The notes under the pieces: model-generated
Told to the model about the DNA's origin: nothing
The model's database searches: none
What the model saw: only the letters and a program-made list of their open reading frames with translations
Source: Erysipelotrichaceae bacterium
GTDB taxonomy: Bacteria; Bacillota_I; Bacilli_A; Erysipelotrichales; Erysipelotrichaceae
Direction: 5' to 3'
Assembly: GCA_017431225.1 (NCBI GenBank)
Contig: JAFRLM010000019.1
Coordinates: 56,028 to 120,027 of the forward strand
Length of the DNA stretch: 64,000 nt
In this document: piece after piece, positions 38,134-46,542 of the stretch
Layout of the letters: each line of letters begins with the position of its first letter
Numbering within the stretch: the stretch's first letter is position 1
Position numbers and translations under genes: made by a program

Positions 38134-39435
38134 ATGAACAGATTATCCAAAAAGACCTGGCTGACCGTGATCCTGTTCGGTCTGATCGGGCAGATCGCCT
38201 GGGCGATCGAAAACAACGAATTCAATCTTTTCCTATTCAATCATATCGGCGGAACGACCGGTGATATCGCGACGATGGTCGCCTGGTCCGCAGTGATCGC
38301 GACCCTGACGACGCTCGTCATGGGAACCGTCTCCGACCGGATCGGACACCGCAAGCTCTTTCTCTGCGGCGGCTATATCTTCTGGGGCATCTCCACCATG
38401 GCCTTCTCGCTGATCTCCCGCGAAAATGTCGCGAAGTTCACGGAACCGGCCAAGGTCGTTTCCACAGCGGCCTTTCTGGTCGTGCTGATGGACTGTGTGA
38501 TGACCTTCTTCGGATCGACTGCCAATGACGCGGCTTTCAACTCCTGGGTCACCGAAAGCACGAACGAAAACAACCGCACCAAAGTCGAAGGTGTGCTCAA
38601 CGCCTTCCCGCTGCTGGCGATGCTGATCGTTGTCGGCGCCTCCAACATCCTGATCGAGATGACCGGCTGGCCGGTTTACTTTATCGCGATCGGCGCAGTC
38701 GTCATCCTCTGCGGTATCGCCGGATTCTTCTTTGTCGAAGATACGAAGCCCGTTGTAAACAAGGAACAGGAATCCTTTTTTCGCACTCTGCTCTATGGCT
38801 TCCGTCCGCAGGTGATCCGTGAGAACCGGCTCTTCTATACCGCCCTTCTGGCGCTCTGCATCTATAACAGCGCCACCCAGATCTTCATGCCCTATCTTTT
38901 CATCTATCTCAACAAGACGCTTGGTTTTGATACACTGACCTATTCCGCGGTCATGGCGGTCGTCGTGCTGTTTGCCAGCATCATCGCCATTCTTTTCAGC
39001 GGAAAGATCGACAGTTTCGGCCGGAAGAAAGCGATGAATGCCGCGATCCTGATCTACGCGGCCGGTCTGCTGCTGGCCGGGATCGTCCGCAGTCCTCTTC
39101 TGTTCACCATCATCGGTTCCCTGATGATGACCGGATTCGTAGCTGTTTCCGTCATCCTGATGTCCACGATCCGTGACTACACCCCGGCGGAACATGTCGG
39201 CATGTTTCAGGGGATCCGGCTGCTCGCCTATGTCCTGATCCCGATGGTCATCGGCCCCAATATCGGCAACGCGATCATTCATGCTTTGTCCTCAGGAACC
39301 TACATCAATGACTATGGGGAGATGGTCGATCTTCCGGTAGCGCAGGTCTTCTTCGCGGCTGCGCTCGGAGTACTTCTGATCTATCTGCCCTCGCATTATC
39401 TGTTCCGAAAGAAACAGAACGAGCCGGTCAAGTGA
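38134..39435 (+). CDS. MFS transporter, sugar/GPH-like
   Basis: 433 residues, twelve predicted helices. It opens MNRLSKKTWLTVILFGLIGQ and continues IAWAIENNEFNLFLFNHIGG, a region typical of large MFS families near the GPH/SLC45 group; the 2-3 loop has TVSDRIGHRKLF, and 8-9 has SGKIDSFGRKKAMN. Substrate unknown. GAGAGG Shine-Dalgarno and TATACT box upstream. Convergent with the PAP2 gene through two terminator hairpins. Confidence 0.8.
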   Translation: MNRLSKKTWLTVILFGLIGQIAWAIENNEFNLFLFNHIGGTTGDIATMVAWSAVIATLTTLVMGTVSDRIGHRKLFLCGGYIFWGISTMAFSLISRENVAKFTEPAKVVSTAAFLVVLMDCVMTFFGSTANDAAFNSWVTESTNENNRTKVEGVLNAFPLLAMLIVVGASNILIEMTGWPVYFIAIGAVVILCGIAGFFFVEDTKPVVNKEQESFFRTLLYGFRPQVIRENRLFYTALLALCIYNSATQIFMPYLFIYLNKTLGFDTLTYSAVMAVVVLFASIIAILFSGKIDSFGRKKAMNAAILIYAAGLLLAGIVRSPLLFTIIGSLMMTGFVAVSVILMSTIRDYTPAEHVGMFQGIRLLAYVLIPMVIGPNIGNAIIHALSSGTYINDYGEMVDLPVAQVFFAAALGVLLIYLPSHYLFRKKQNEPVK

Positions 39436-39492
39436 CCGGCTTTTACATGTAAAGATACAAAAACGGATATCCGCAGATATCCGTTTGTTTTC
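39422..39492. terminator. two terminator hairpins between convergent genes
   Basis: GCCGGTCA-AG-TGACCGGC followed by TTTT overlaps the MFS stop (39423-39444), and AAACGGATATC-CGCA-GATATCCGTTT follows (39461-39485) with T-runs on the plus strand. Confidence 0.85.
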
Positions 39493-39986
39493 TAAAAGAG
39501 CAGACCGTAACCGATCAGCGCCGCTGCCAGTGCCGCCAGCGCGCCGGCTGTCACATCCGAGACAAAATGCAGTCCGCTGATCACACGCATCAGCGCGATC
39601 GCCGCCGCCAGTACGAGCAGCAGGATTCCCCAGTTCGGGAACCCGGCATAGAATGCGGAGAAAGCGATCATGAAAGCGGAGAAGGTATGACGGCTGGGAA
39701 AGGAATGCCCGCTGTTTTTACGGTAGACCGCTGCCGGGATACCATACACTTCCGAAGGCCGCGGACCGTTGATCACGGCACGCAGCAGTGTCAGCAGCAC
39801 AAACGCGACCGCCGGCACCGCCAGAAGCGGGATCAGCTTATCGTTGTCGCGATTCATGAACAGCAGATCAAGATAAGCGTATATAAAATAGATCGACAAC
39901 AGGTTGGTGAGAAACTGGACAGCCGAGATCCTTTCCGGATGTTCATCCCAGTAACGCATCCATTTTTCATAACGTTCTTTACTCAT
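39492..39986 (-). CDS. PAP2-superfamily membrane phosphatase
   Basis: 164 residues with five to six helices and all three PAP2 signatures: LRAVINGPRP (motif 1), HSFPSRHTF (motif 2, PSRH in place of PSGH), and RVISGLHFVSDV (motif 3). Such enzymes dephosphorylate undecaprenyl pyrophosphate or lipid phosphates at the outer membrane face. Substrate not readable. AAGGAG Shine-Dalgarno. It follows trxB but a terminator lies between. Confidence 0.85.
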   Translation of the reverse strand: MSKERYEKWMRYWDEHPERISAVQFLTNLLSIYFIYAYLDLLFMNRDNDKLIPLLAVPAVAFVLLTLLRAVINGPRPSEVYGIPAAVYRKNSGHSFPSRHTFSAFMIAFSAFYAGFPNWGILLLVLAAAIALMRVISGLHFVSDVTAGALAALAAALIGYGLLF

Positions 39987-40015
39987 GAGATCTCCTTGGA
40001 TCCGCCTTCAGCGGC

Positions 40016-40058
40016 GGAAAGAAAGACGTCCCGCGGTGGCACCGGGGACGTTGTTTTA
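40016..40058 (-). terminator. terminator of the nrd operon
   Basis: ACGTCCC...GGGACGT stem (40026-40051) right after the trxB stop. On the minus strand it is followed by TCTTTCTTTCC, a moderate U-run; the plus side also has TTGTTTTATT. Confidence 0.7.
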
Positions 40059-40973
40059 TTTGCGTTCGTTGATATAACGGCAGGCTGCCAGAGCAGCGCT
40101 GGAACCATCCGCGACCGCGGTCGTCAGCTGGCGTACCGTTTTCTGACGGCAGTCGCCGGCAACGAAGATGCCGGGCGTCTTGGTCAGACAACGTTCGTCG
40201 GTATCGAAATAACCCCAGTCATTCAGATCGACGAGTTCACGGAAAGCCTCGTTCTTCGGGATCAGGCCGATCGCTTCAAAGACACCGTCGCAGAAATAGA
40301 CTGTTTCGCCGCCGGTCTTCTTATCTGTTGTCCGGACACCGCTGAGACGTCCGTCCGCGACCTGAAAACCGGTGACTTTCTGATCGGTATAAGCTTCCAC
40401 GTTGTCTCTGCGGAAAAGCGTTTCCTGCAGACGTTCCTCACCGGTAAACATCGGGAGGTCCTGAAGCAGGATGACCTTTTTGCATTTTTCCGCAAGCAGG
40501 ATCGCTTCCTGCAGCGCGGAGTTGCCGCCGCCGATCACACAGACAGTTTTATCGGCATAGAAGTCACCGTCACAGACCGCACAGAAGGAGATGCCTTCGC
40601 CGATCAGTTCTTCCTCCCCTTCAACGCCGAGCACACGGTGCTTGACGCCGGTAGCGAGGATGACGGTCTTTCCTTCGTAGGTATTGCCGTCTTCCGTATG
40701 GACAGACTTGATCTCGCCGTCTTCAACGGAAACGACATCTTCGATCTCGAATTCCGCCCCCTGGGCGATGATCTGATCGAAAAGCTTGTCTGCGAATTCA
40801 TTCCCGCTCATGGAGAGCGTGCCCGGGAAGTTCTCAACTTTCGGTGAATGGGTGATCTGTCCGCCGAAGCCTTCCCTTTCCAGGATCATTACGGTCTTGC
40901 CGTTGCGCAGGGCATACAGCGCTGCGGTCATGCCGGCGGCACCGCCGCCGACCACAATCACATCGTAAACCAT
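40056..40973 (-). CDS. trxB: thioredoxin reductase-like flavoprotein
   Basis: 305 residues: FAD motif VVGGGAAGMTAAL (about 7-19), redox-active CAVCDGDF (CxxC), NAD(P)-binding GGGNSALQEAILLA and the C-terminal FAD motif FVAGDCRQKTVRQL. The HRRxxxR motif that binds the NADPH 2'-phosphate is absent (the segment reads ILLQDLPMFTGEERLQ), so NADH or another donor may be used. Eleven bases after the NrdD-thioredoxin gene, so it is the natural reductant supply for the fused domain. Last gene of the operon. Confidence 0.9.
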   Translation of the reverse strand: MVYDVIVVGGGAAGMTAALYALRNGKTVMILEREGFGGQITHSPKVENFPGTLSMSGNEFADKLFDQIIAQGAEFEIEDVVSVEDGEIKSVHTEDGNTYEGKTVILATGVKHRVLGVEGEEELIGEGISFCAVCDGDFYADKTVCVIGGGNSALQEAILLAEKCKKVILLQDLPMFTGEERLQETLFRRDNVEAYTDQKVTGFQVADGRLSGVRTTDKKTGGETVYFCDGVFEAIGLIPKNEAFRELVDLNDWGYFDTDERCLTKTPGIFVAGDCRQKTVRQLTTAVADGSSAALAACRYINERK

Positions 40974-40984
40974 GCCTGTGCCTT

Positions 40985-43393
40985 TTACTTGTTCAGCCAG
41001 CCCTTGATATCGGAAACGCCGCGGTATTTCTCAACACCGTTCTCATCAACGACGACAAGTGTCGGAGCCTGACGGACATCGTATTCCTGGACCAGTTCTT
41101 TTTCCTGGTAAGCATCGAGGACCTGATAGTCTACACCGGCCTTGGTGAGGATCGCCTTGGCGGCCTTGCAGTTCGGGCAGGTAGCTGTCGTGAACAGCAG
41201 GGTCTTGGCATTCTTGACATCCTTGACCGGAGCTTCTGTCTTGACTTCGGTATCTGCCGGAGCTTCAACATGGACCGGCTTTACTTCACCGTCGAGACGA
41301 TGGAGTTTTTCGAGCTTCTGGCCGAGGCCCTGGAAGCTGTAGGTCTTACGGTCTTTGTATTCCTGTGCCTTACCCTTATTCCAGTTCTGGACCGGACGGT
41401 AGTAACCGGTGATACGGCTGTAGACTTCCGTCGGCTTGCCGCAGTGCGGGCAGACAGTGACTTCACCGGTCAGATAGCCGTGTTCGGAGCATACGGAATA
41501 GGTCGGGGACATTGTGTAGTACGGCAGACGGTAGTTCTCCGCGATCTTGCGGACTAAGTTTGCGGCTGCTTTCCAGTTCGGCAGTCTTTCGCCCAGGAAG
41601 GCATGGAAGACAGTACCGGAAGTGTAGAGCGTCTGCAGTTCGTCCTGGATATCCAGAGCGGTGAAGACATCATCGGTGAAGCCGACCGGCAGATGGGAAC
41701 TGTTGGTGTAGTACGGATCACCGGACATGTTGGCTGTGATGATATCCGGGTATTTGGCCTTATCGATCTTGGCCAGACGGTAGGAAGTGCTTTCTGCCGG
41801 AGTTGCCTCGAGGTTGTAGAGATCCCCGTAGAGTTCCTGATAGTCAGACAGCTTCGTACGCATGAAGTTCAGGACTTCCTTGGTGAATTCCTGTGTTTCC
41901 GGATGTGTCATATCCTTGCGCAGCCACTTGGCGTTCAGGCCGGCTTCGTTCATACCGACGAGACCGATCGTGGAGAAGTGGTTGTTGAAGGTGCCGAGGT
42001 AACGCTTTGTATACGGATACAGACCGTTGTTCAGCAGCTTGGTGATGACATCACGCTTGATCTTTAAGCTTCTGGCGGAGAGATCCATGATCTTGGTCAG
42101 ACGCTTGAAGAAGTCTTCCTTGTCGGAAGCGAGGTAAGCGATACGCGGAACGTTGACAGTTACGACACCGACAGAACCTGTGGATTCACCGGAACCGAAG
42201 AAACCGCCGGATTTCTTGCGCAGCTCACGCAGGTCAAGACGCAGACGGCAGCACATGGAACGGACATCGCTCGGTTCCATATCGCTGTTGACATAGTTGG
42301 AGAAGTACGGAGTACCGTATTTCGCTGTCATTTCAAAGAGCAGTTTATTGTTTTCCGTCTCGCTCCAGTCGAAGTCTCTGGTAATGGAGTAAGTCGGGAT
42401 CGGATACTGGAAACCGCGGCCGTTGGCATCGCCTTCGATCATGATCTCGATGAAGGCTTTGTTGACCATATCCATTTCCTTCTTGCAGTCTTTGTATTTG
42501 AAATCAAGTTCCTTGCCGCCGATGATGCAGTTGAGCTCAGCGAGGTCATTCGGAACAGTCCAGTCTAATGTGACGTTTGTGAACGGTGCCTGGGTGCCCC
42601 ATCTGGACGGTGTGTTGACGCCGTAGACGAAGCTCTGGATGCACTGTTTGACATCTTCGTAGGACAGATTGTCGACTTTAACGAACGGAGCCAGATAGGT
42701 ATCGAAGCTGGAGAACGCCTGCGCGCCGGCCCATTCGTTCTGCATGATGCCTAAGAAGTTGACCATCTGGTTGCAGAGTGTGGAGAGGTGTTTTGCCGGA
42801 GAAGAAGTGATCTTTCCGGGAACGCCGCCCAGACCTTCCTGGATGAGCTGCTTTAAGGACCAGCCTGCGCAGTAACCTGTCAGCATGCTCAGATCGTGGA
42901 TATGAATATCGCCGTTGCGGTGCGCGTTGGCGATCTTCTGATCGTAGATCTCGCTCAGCCAGTAGTTGGCGGTGATCGCGCCGGAGTTGGAAAGGATCAG
43001 ACCACCGACGGAATAGGTGACGGTGGAGTTCTCTTTAACACGCCAGTCGATCGCGTCGACATAACTGTTGACGAGCTCTTTATAGTCGAGCATCGTCGCG
43101 TTCATGTTACGGATCTTCTCACGCTGTTTACGGTAAAGGATGTAATTCTTGGCTACATCATCGTAGCCCGCCTGGATCAGGATCGTTTCAGCGCTGTCCT
43201 GGATATCTTCGACACCGATCTTGCCGTCTTTGACTTTCGGTTCGAAATCGCTGGTGACTTTCAGCGCCAGCATATCGATCACGGACGGATGATACTGTCT
43301 TCCTGTTGATTCAAACGCTTTTGTCAGGGCGTTGCTGATCTTCTGGATATTGAACTCGACCAGTTCGCCGTCTCTTTTTACTACCTTATACAT
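40985..43393 (-). CDS. nrdD: class III ribonucleotide reductase fused to a thioredoxin-like domain
   Basis: 802 residues. ATP cone 1-95 (VVKRDGELVEFNIQKISNAL), catalytic barrel about 100-620, zinc site Cys635/Cys648/Cys651 with His638 (CSEHGYL...CPHC), and the glycyl-radical loop RITGYYRP with Gly663. After a Glu/Val/Lys linker (about 700-730) comes a thioredoxin/glutaredoxin-like domain with TTATCPNCKAAKAIL (Cys739-Pro-Asn-Cys742) to the end. The fused CPNC domain plus the downstream trxB suggest electrons come from a thioredoxin system instead of formate. Oxygen-sensitive enzyme making dNTPs anaerobically. Eighteen bases after the activase gene. Confidence 0.95.
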   Translation of the reverse strand: MYKVVKRDGELVEFNIQKISNALTKAFESTGRQYHPSVIDMLALKVTSDFEPKVKDGKIGVEDIQDSAETILIQAGYDDVAKNYILYRKQREKIRNMNATMLDYKELVNSYVDAIDWRVKENSTVTYSVGGLILSNSGAITANYWLSEIYDQKIANAHRNGDIHIHDLSMLTGYCAGWSLKQLIQEGLGGVPGKITSSPAKHLSTLCNQMVNFLGIMQNEWAGAQAFSSFDTYLAPFVKVDNLSYEDVKQCIQSFVYGVNTPSRWGTQAPFTNVTLDWTVPNDLAELNCIIGGKELDFKYKDCKKEMDMVNKAFIEIMIEGDANGRGFQYPIPTYSITRDFDWSETENNKLLFEMTAKYGTPYFSNYVNSDMEPSDVRSMCCRLRLDLRELRKKSGGFFGSGESTGSVGVVTVNVPRIAYLASDKEDFFKRLTKIMDLSARSLKIKRDVITKLLNNGLYPYTKRYLGTFNNHFSTIGLVGMNEAGLNAKWLRKDMTHPETQEFTKEVLNFMRTKLSDYQELYGDLYNLEATPAESTSYRLAKIDKAKYPDIITANMSGDPYYTNSSHLPVGFTDDVFTALDIQDELQTLYTSGTVFHAFLGERLPNWKAAANLVRKIAENYRLPYYTMSPTYSVCSEHGYLTGEVTVCPHCGKPTEVYSRITGYYRPVQNWNKGKAQEYKDRKTYSFQGLGQKLEKLHRLDGEVKPVHVEAPADTEVKTEAPVKDVKNAKTLLFTTATCPNCKAAKAILTKAGVDYQVLDAYQEKELVQEYDVRQAPTLVVVDENGVEKYRGVSDIKGWLNK

Positions 43394-43410
43394 ACTTCTT
43401 TCCCTTCCTT

Positions 43411-44556
43411 CTAAACTCCTCTTAATTGCACGTTAGGTATGATTTTCTGCACTTCTGCGCAGAGCTCTCGCATTTCGTCCGCCTCATAGGCGTGGTAACC
43501 GGGCTTGATACATTTGCCGCTGTCGACGAATTGCTGGAGATAGTAATTTTTGCAGTTTTTGATCGTCTTGGCGATCTCCACCAGATCCTCTTTGGTGTGG
43601 AGCTCGCGGACGACGGTAGTCCGGAATTCGTATTCGACCGGATCGCTCATCAGATATTTCATCGACCGTTTTACCGTCTGGATGATCTTTTCCGACTCCG
43701 GCAGACCGATGGTCTCGCAATACTTGCCGAAGCAGTTTTTCACATCCATGGCGATATAGTCGACATAGCCGGATTCGACGATCTCTTTGAGCTTTTCGGG
43801 ATAAAGGCCGTTGGTATCGACCTTGATCTTATAGCCCAGTTCCCTGACCTGTTTCAGGAAATCGAGCAGACCGAGCTGCAGCAGCGGCTCTCCGCCGGTG
43901 ATGCAGACCGCGTCGATGATCCCCTTGCGCTTTTCCAGGAAAGCCAGAACGTCATCCGGATCGAGATAGTTGAAATTCTCCGGTACGAACACAAGATCAC
44001 GGTTATGACAGAAAGGACATTTCATATTGCAGCCGACCGTGAACAGTGTGCATCCGACCTGACCGGGGTAATCCAGCAGCGTCAGCTTCTGGATCCCGCC
44101 GAATTTGAGCTGATAATAGTTCTCCTCCGGAACGATCTCATGAGCGTTGCGGGTGATCTTTTCAAAATCATTGATCTCCTCATTCGCCTTATCCTCGCTG
44201 AAGCTCTTCATCAGCTGGGATACGTACTCATTGCGCAGGGCATACAGATCGTTGATGATGGTGCCGGTCTTGGCGGTCGTGAACAGCCGTTTGACGCGTT
44301 TATCGCTATCATCGCTTTCGATCCGGAGATAATCCTCATCGAGCAGTTTCTTGATCCCCTTGGTCGTCGTGCCTTTGTCGACGTCGACCATTTCGGTCAG
44401 TTTCTGCATCGAGATCCCTTCGTTCTCGTACACCAGCAACAAAAAAATCAGCTGACCGGAACCGAAGTTATAGTCTGCCAGATGTTTGTCGAAGTACTTC
44501 TGAGTATAGCGGTACAGAGAAGAAATGTTCATCAAAAAATCGTTTCTGTTGCTCAT
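43411..44556 (-). CDS. MarR regulator fused to NrdG2-type radical-SAM activase
   Basis: 381 residues in one uninterrupted frame. Residues 1-145 are a MarR winged helix: LTEMVDVDKGTTTKGIKKLL (recognition helix) and the wing RIESDDSDKRVKRLFTT. From about 158 the NrdG2 radical-SAM domain follows: KFGGIQKLTLLDYPGQVGCT, the 4Fe-4S motif C-NMK-C-PF-C (Cys176, 180, 183), CITGGEPLL, KVDTNGLYPEKL, and the C-terminal DSGKCIKPGYHAY. NrdG generates the NrdD glycyl radical; here the same chain can bind DNA. First gene of the nrd operon; the palindromic operator sits on its promoter. Weak Shine-Dalgarno (GGAAAA). Confidence 0.9.
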   Translation of the reverse strand: MSNRNDFLMNISSLYRYTQKYFDKHLADYNFGSGQLIFLLLVYENEGISMQKLTEMVDVDKGTTTKGIKKLLDEDYLRIESDDSDKRVKRLFTTAKTGTIINDLYALRNEYVSQLMKSFSEDKANEEINDFEKITRNAHEIVPEENYYQLKFGGIQKLTLLDYPGQVGCTLFTVGCNMKCPFCHNRDLVFVPENFNYLDPDDVLAFLEKRKGIIDAVCITGGEPLLQLGLLDFLKQVRELGYKIKVDTNGLYPEKLKEIVESGYVDYIAMDVKNCFGKYCETIGLPESEKIIQTVKRSMKYLMSDPVEYEFRTTVVRELHTKEDLVEIAKTIKNCKNYYLQQFVDSGKCIKPGYHAYEADEMRELCAEVQKIIPNVQLRGV

Positions 44557-44571
44557 AGATTTTCCAGGTTT

Positions 44572-44628
44572 GTTGGATTTCCAACTATTTCCTTACTTCA
44601 TTTTAGGAAGTAATAAAAAGACTGTCAA
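44572..44628 (-). promoter_or_regulatory. nrd operon promoter with palindromic operator on the -10
   Basis: TTGACA (44623-44628), 17-base spacer, TAAAAT (44600-44605). The -10 lies inside the spacer of a perfect 7+7 palindrome TTACTTC-N7-GAAGTAA (44593-44613), MarR-operator-like. A second inverted repeat GTTGGA-AA-TCCAAC (44572-44585) lies in the leader and could be another operator half or a hairpin. Autorepression is inferred, not shown. Confidence 0.85.
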
Positions 44629-44665
44629 TTGATATGCAGTCTCTTTTTTAAAATCTCACAAAATT

Positions 44666-45607
44666 TCATACGGCGGCCAGGAGGTCAAGATTCCGGACCT
44701 CCGGATCGGCGATCTTCCGGTTGACACAGGAGGCCTGTTTTTCCAGATCGGTATCATCCGAATCACTGAATCCCTGATCTGCAAGCTCCTCTTTTACGAG
44801 CCGGCAGACCGTTTCGATCGCTTCCTTTTTCCGCAGCGAGTCCTCTTCTCCGTTGCCGAGCTCCAGCAGCATTTCCAGCGGTTCCGCCGTCTCCTTCAGA
44901 ACAGAAAGAGAACGCAGCGCGCGGAAAGACCATTTATAGTAAGGAAGATATACGCGGTTGAGCAGGAAGACGGCCTGCAGAGCGGCATTGACGAATTCAT
45001 TCGCAGCCAGCTGGGCAGCGGCTTTCTCTCCCCTTTTCAGACAACGCGGATAATTATACTGTCCGGACTGATTCATCAGAAGCAGATTTCCGGCAAGACG
45101 TTTTAGCAATACTGCTTCCGGCATGGAACTCAGACGTTCCCTGATATCCGTCACAAGACCCGAGGGATCGCTGAAGACTTCGCCGTTCGTCAGCTCGGAA
45201 AGCACGTAGGAAGGCGTTGTCAGCCATTGTTTCAGATCAAGCCGTCCATCCGCTGACCCGCAGTGTTCGGAAAAGAATTCCGCAGCCCGGAAGACACCGT
45301 GCCGTCTCCCGCCGACCGGTGCCAGCAGGTTCCGGTAGCAGCCTTCAAACTCTTTCGGCAGACGCGCATAGGCCCGTTCCAGACGGAACGCGGTATTCTC
45401 ATCGATGATCTCCTCGCCGGGCAGAAAGATGCAGAAGCCGGGTTCGAAATCGTGGTCACGGGAGATATCGTCATCAAAGCCGTAACATTCCGATCCGCTG
45501 CCGAAAAGACCGACGGCGATCTTATCTGTCAGTTCGGGAAACTGCTCCTCCAGCATCGCTTTCCCGTATCGTTCATAATAGGCGCGCGAAAGCTCAAGCC
45601 CTTTCAT
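44666..45607 (-). CDS. DUF4037-type nucleotidyltransferase-like protein
   Basis: 313 residues from ATG 45607 (AAGGATC upstream; earlier in-frame codons read a different gene). N-terminal nucleotidyltransferase-like motif LFGSGSECYGFDDDISRDHD (about 34-53; GS...D-x-D), then a DUF4037 helical domain with FEGCYRNLLAPVGGRRHG and AALQAVFLLNRVYLPYYK. C-terminal segment contains the LEKQASCVNRKIADPE tail. DUF4037 proteins are uncharacterised; the GS-x-D-x-D pattern suggests nucleotidyl transfer but catalytic activity is untested. The gene overlaps the TPR gene end by 14 bases. Confidence 0.75.
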   Translation of the reverse strand: MKGLELSRAYYERYGKAMLEEQFPELTDKIAVGLFGSGSECYGFDDDISRDHDFEPGFCIFLPGEEIIDENTAFRLERAYARLPKEFEGCYRNLLAPVGGRRHGVFRAAEFFSEHCGSADGRLDLKQWLTTPSYVLSELTNGEVFSDPSGLVTDIRERLSSMPEAVLLKRLAGNLLLMNQSGQYNYPRCLKRGEKAAAQLAANEFVNAALQAVFLLNRVYLPYYKWSFRALRSLSVLKETAEPLEMLLELGNGEEDSLRKKEAIETVCRLVKEELADQGFSDSDDTDLEKQASCVNRKIADPEVRNLDLLAAV

Positions 45608-46427
45608 CGATCTCTTTGATCCTTTCACGGAGTTCCTGCGCATACAGGAACCAGCCGAAATAGTCATAAACGCCAACGCATTTGTCCGCCATGAAGGCAT
45701 AATAGCTGTTGCGTTCAAGATTCTCGCTGTCGAGATACTTCTTCGCCATTTCCAGACAGGGATCGGCTTTCTTTTCATCGAGACCGTCCCCTTCCTTACC
45801 GAGGAGGATATCGAGACGGTTGAGCCAGATCATCGCCATTTCCAGTTCGCTGTTCTCGACCTTCTCCAGAAGTCCGAGGGCTTTTTCGTAAAGGGCGTCC
45901 GCCTCTTCGTAGCTTTCTGTAGCCGTCAGGGACGTGGCGAGATTGTTGTAAAGGCCGGCAAGCTTGTATTCGTTGCCCTGCGGATGCATCTCATAGATCT
46001 CTTTCGCACGGCGGAAAAGCGGCAGCGCGCTTGCGTAATCTTCAAAAGAGGTATATACCGTTCCGGCATTCGTCAGAGCGGTCGCTCCGGAAACAGTGTC
46101 TGTATACTCCAGTTCCGTCAGCATTCCCAAGGCCCGCTCAACAGCGGCATAGCCTTCTGCTTTTTTGCCGACCTTGCGGTAATACCCCATCATCTCATTG
46201 AGGACGAAAAACAGACCCTGACGGTCATTGTAGGCTTCCGCTTCGTTGACCCAGTTCTTCAGCATCATTTCCGCTTCGCCGTACTCCTTCTTTCCCATCA
46301 GCTCATCCAGTCTGGCGGATATCCGCTGCTGCGGGATTCTTTCAGCCGGCACCTTACGCCCTAAGGCCGGGTCGCAGAGAACGCAGTTCGGTTCTTCATA
46401 ATCTTCGGGTCTTAATGGTTCACTCAT
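45594..46427 (-). CDS. tetratricopeptide-repeat protein
   Basis: 277 residues. A cysteine pair near the N-terminus (CVLCDPALG) precedes at least four TPR helices: YGEAEMMLKNWVNEAEAY, AEGYAAVERALGMLTELEY, YASALPLFRRAKEIYEMHP and YEEADALYEKALGLLEKVE. TPRs mediate protein contacts. It overlaps the DUF4037 gene, so the two are translationally coupled and probably work together, as such pairs recur in Bacillota. Function of the pair unknown. AAGGAAT Shine-Dalgarno. Confidence 0.78.
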   Translation of the reverse strand: MSEPLRPEDYEEPNCVLCDPALGRKVPAERIPQQRISARLDELMGKKEYGEAEMMLKNWVNEAEAYNDRQGLFFVLNEMMGYYRKVGKKAEGYAAVERALGMLTELEYTDTVSGATALTNAGTVYTSFEDYASALPLFRRAKEIYEMHPQGNEYKLAGLYNNLATSLTATESYEEADALYEKALGLLEKVENSELEMAMIWLNRLDILLGKEGDGLDEKKADPCLEMAKKYLDSENLERNSYYAFMADKCVGVYDYFGWFLYAQELRERIKEIDERA

Positions 46428-46542
46428 GAGATATTCCTTCTTTCAACACAACGGCTTTATCTCTTCATCATTAGAGGATCGGCCGTCCATACGATAAGAT
46501 TTTAACAGAGAAAAAGGATGAATTGATATAATCAAAGCAGAT

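Noticed and set aside
38233..39282. 349-codon minus-strand open frame
   Set aside because: Antisense to an MFS gene; charged low-complexity composition.
39567..40847. 426-codon plus-strand open frame
   Set aside because: Antisense to the PAP2 and trxB genes.
43426..44613. 395-codon plus-strand open frame
   Set aside because: Antisense to the MarR-NrdG2 gene, whose Fe-S and HTH motifs are certain.
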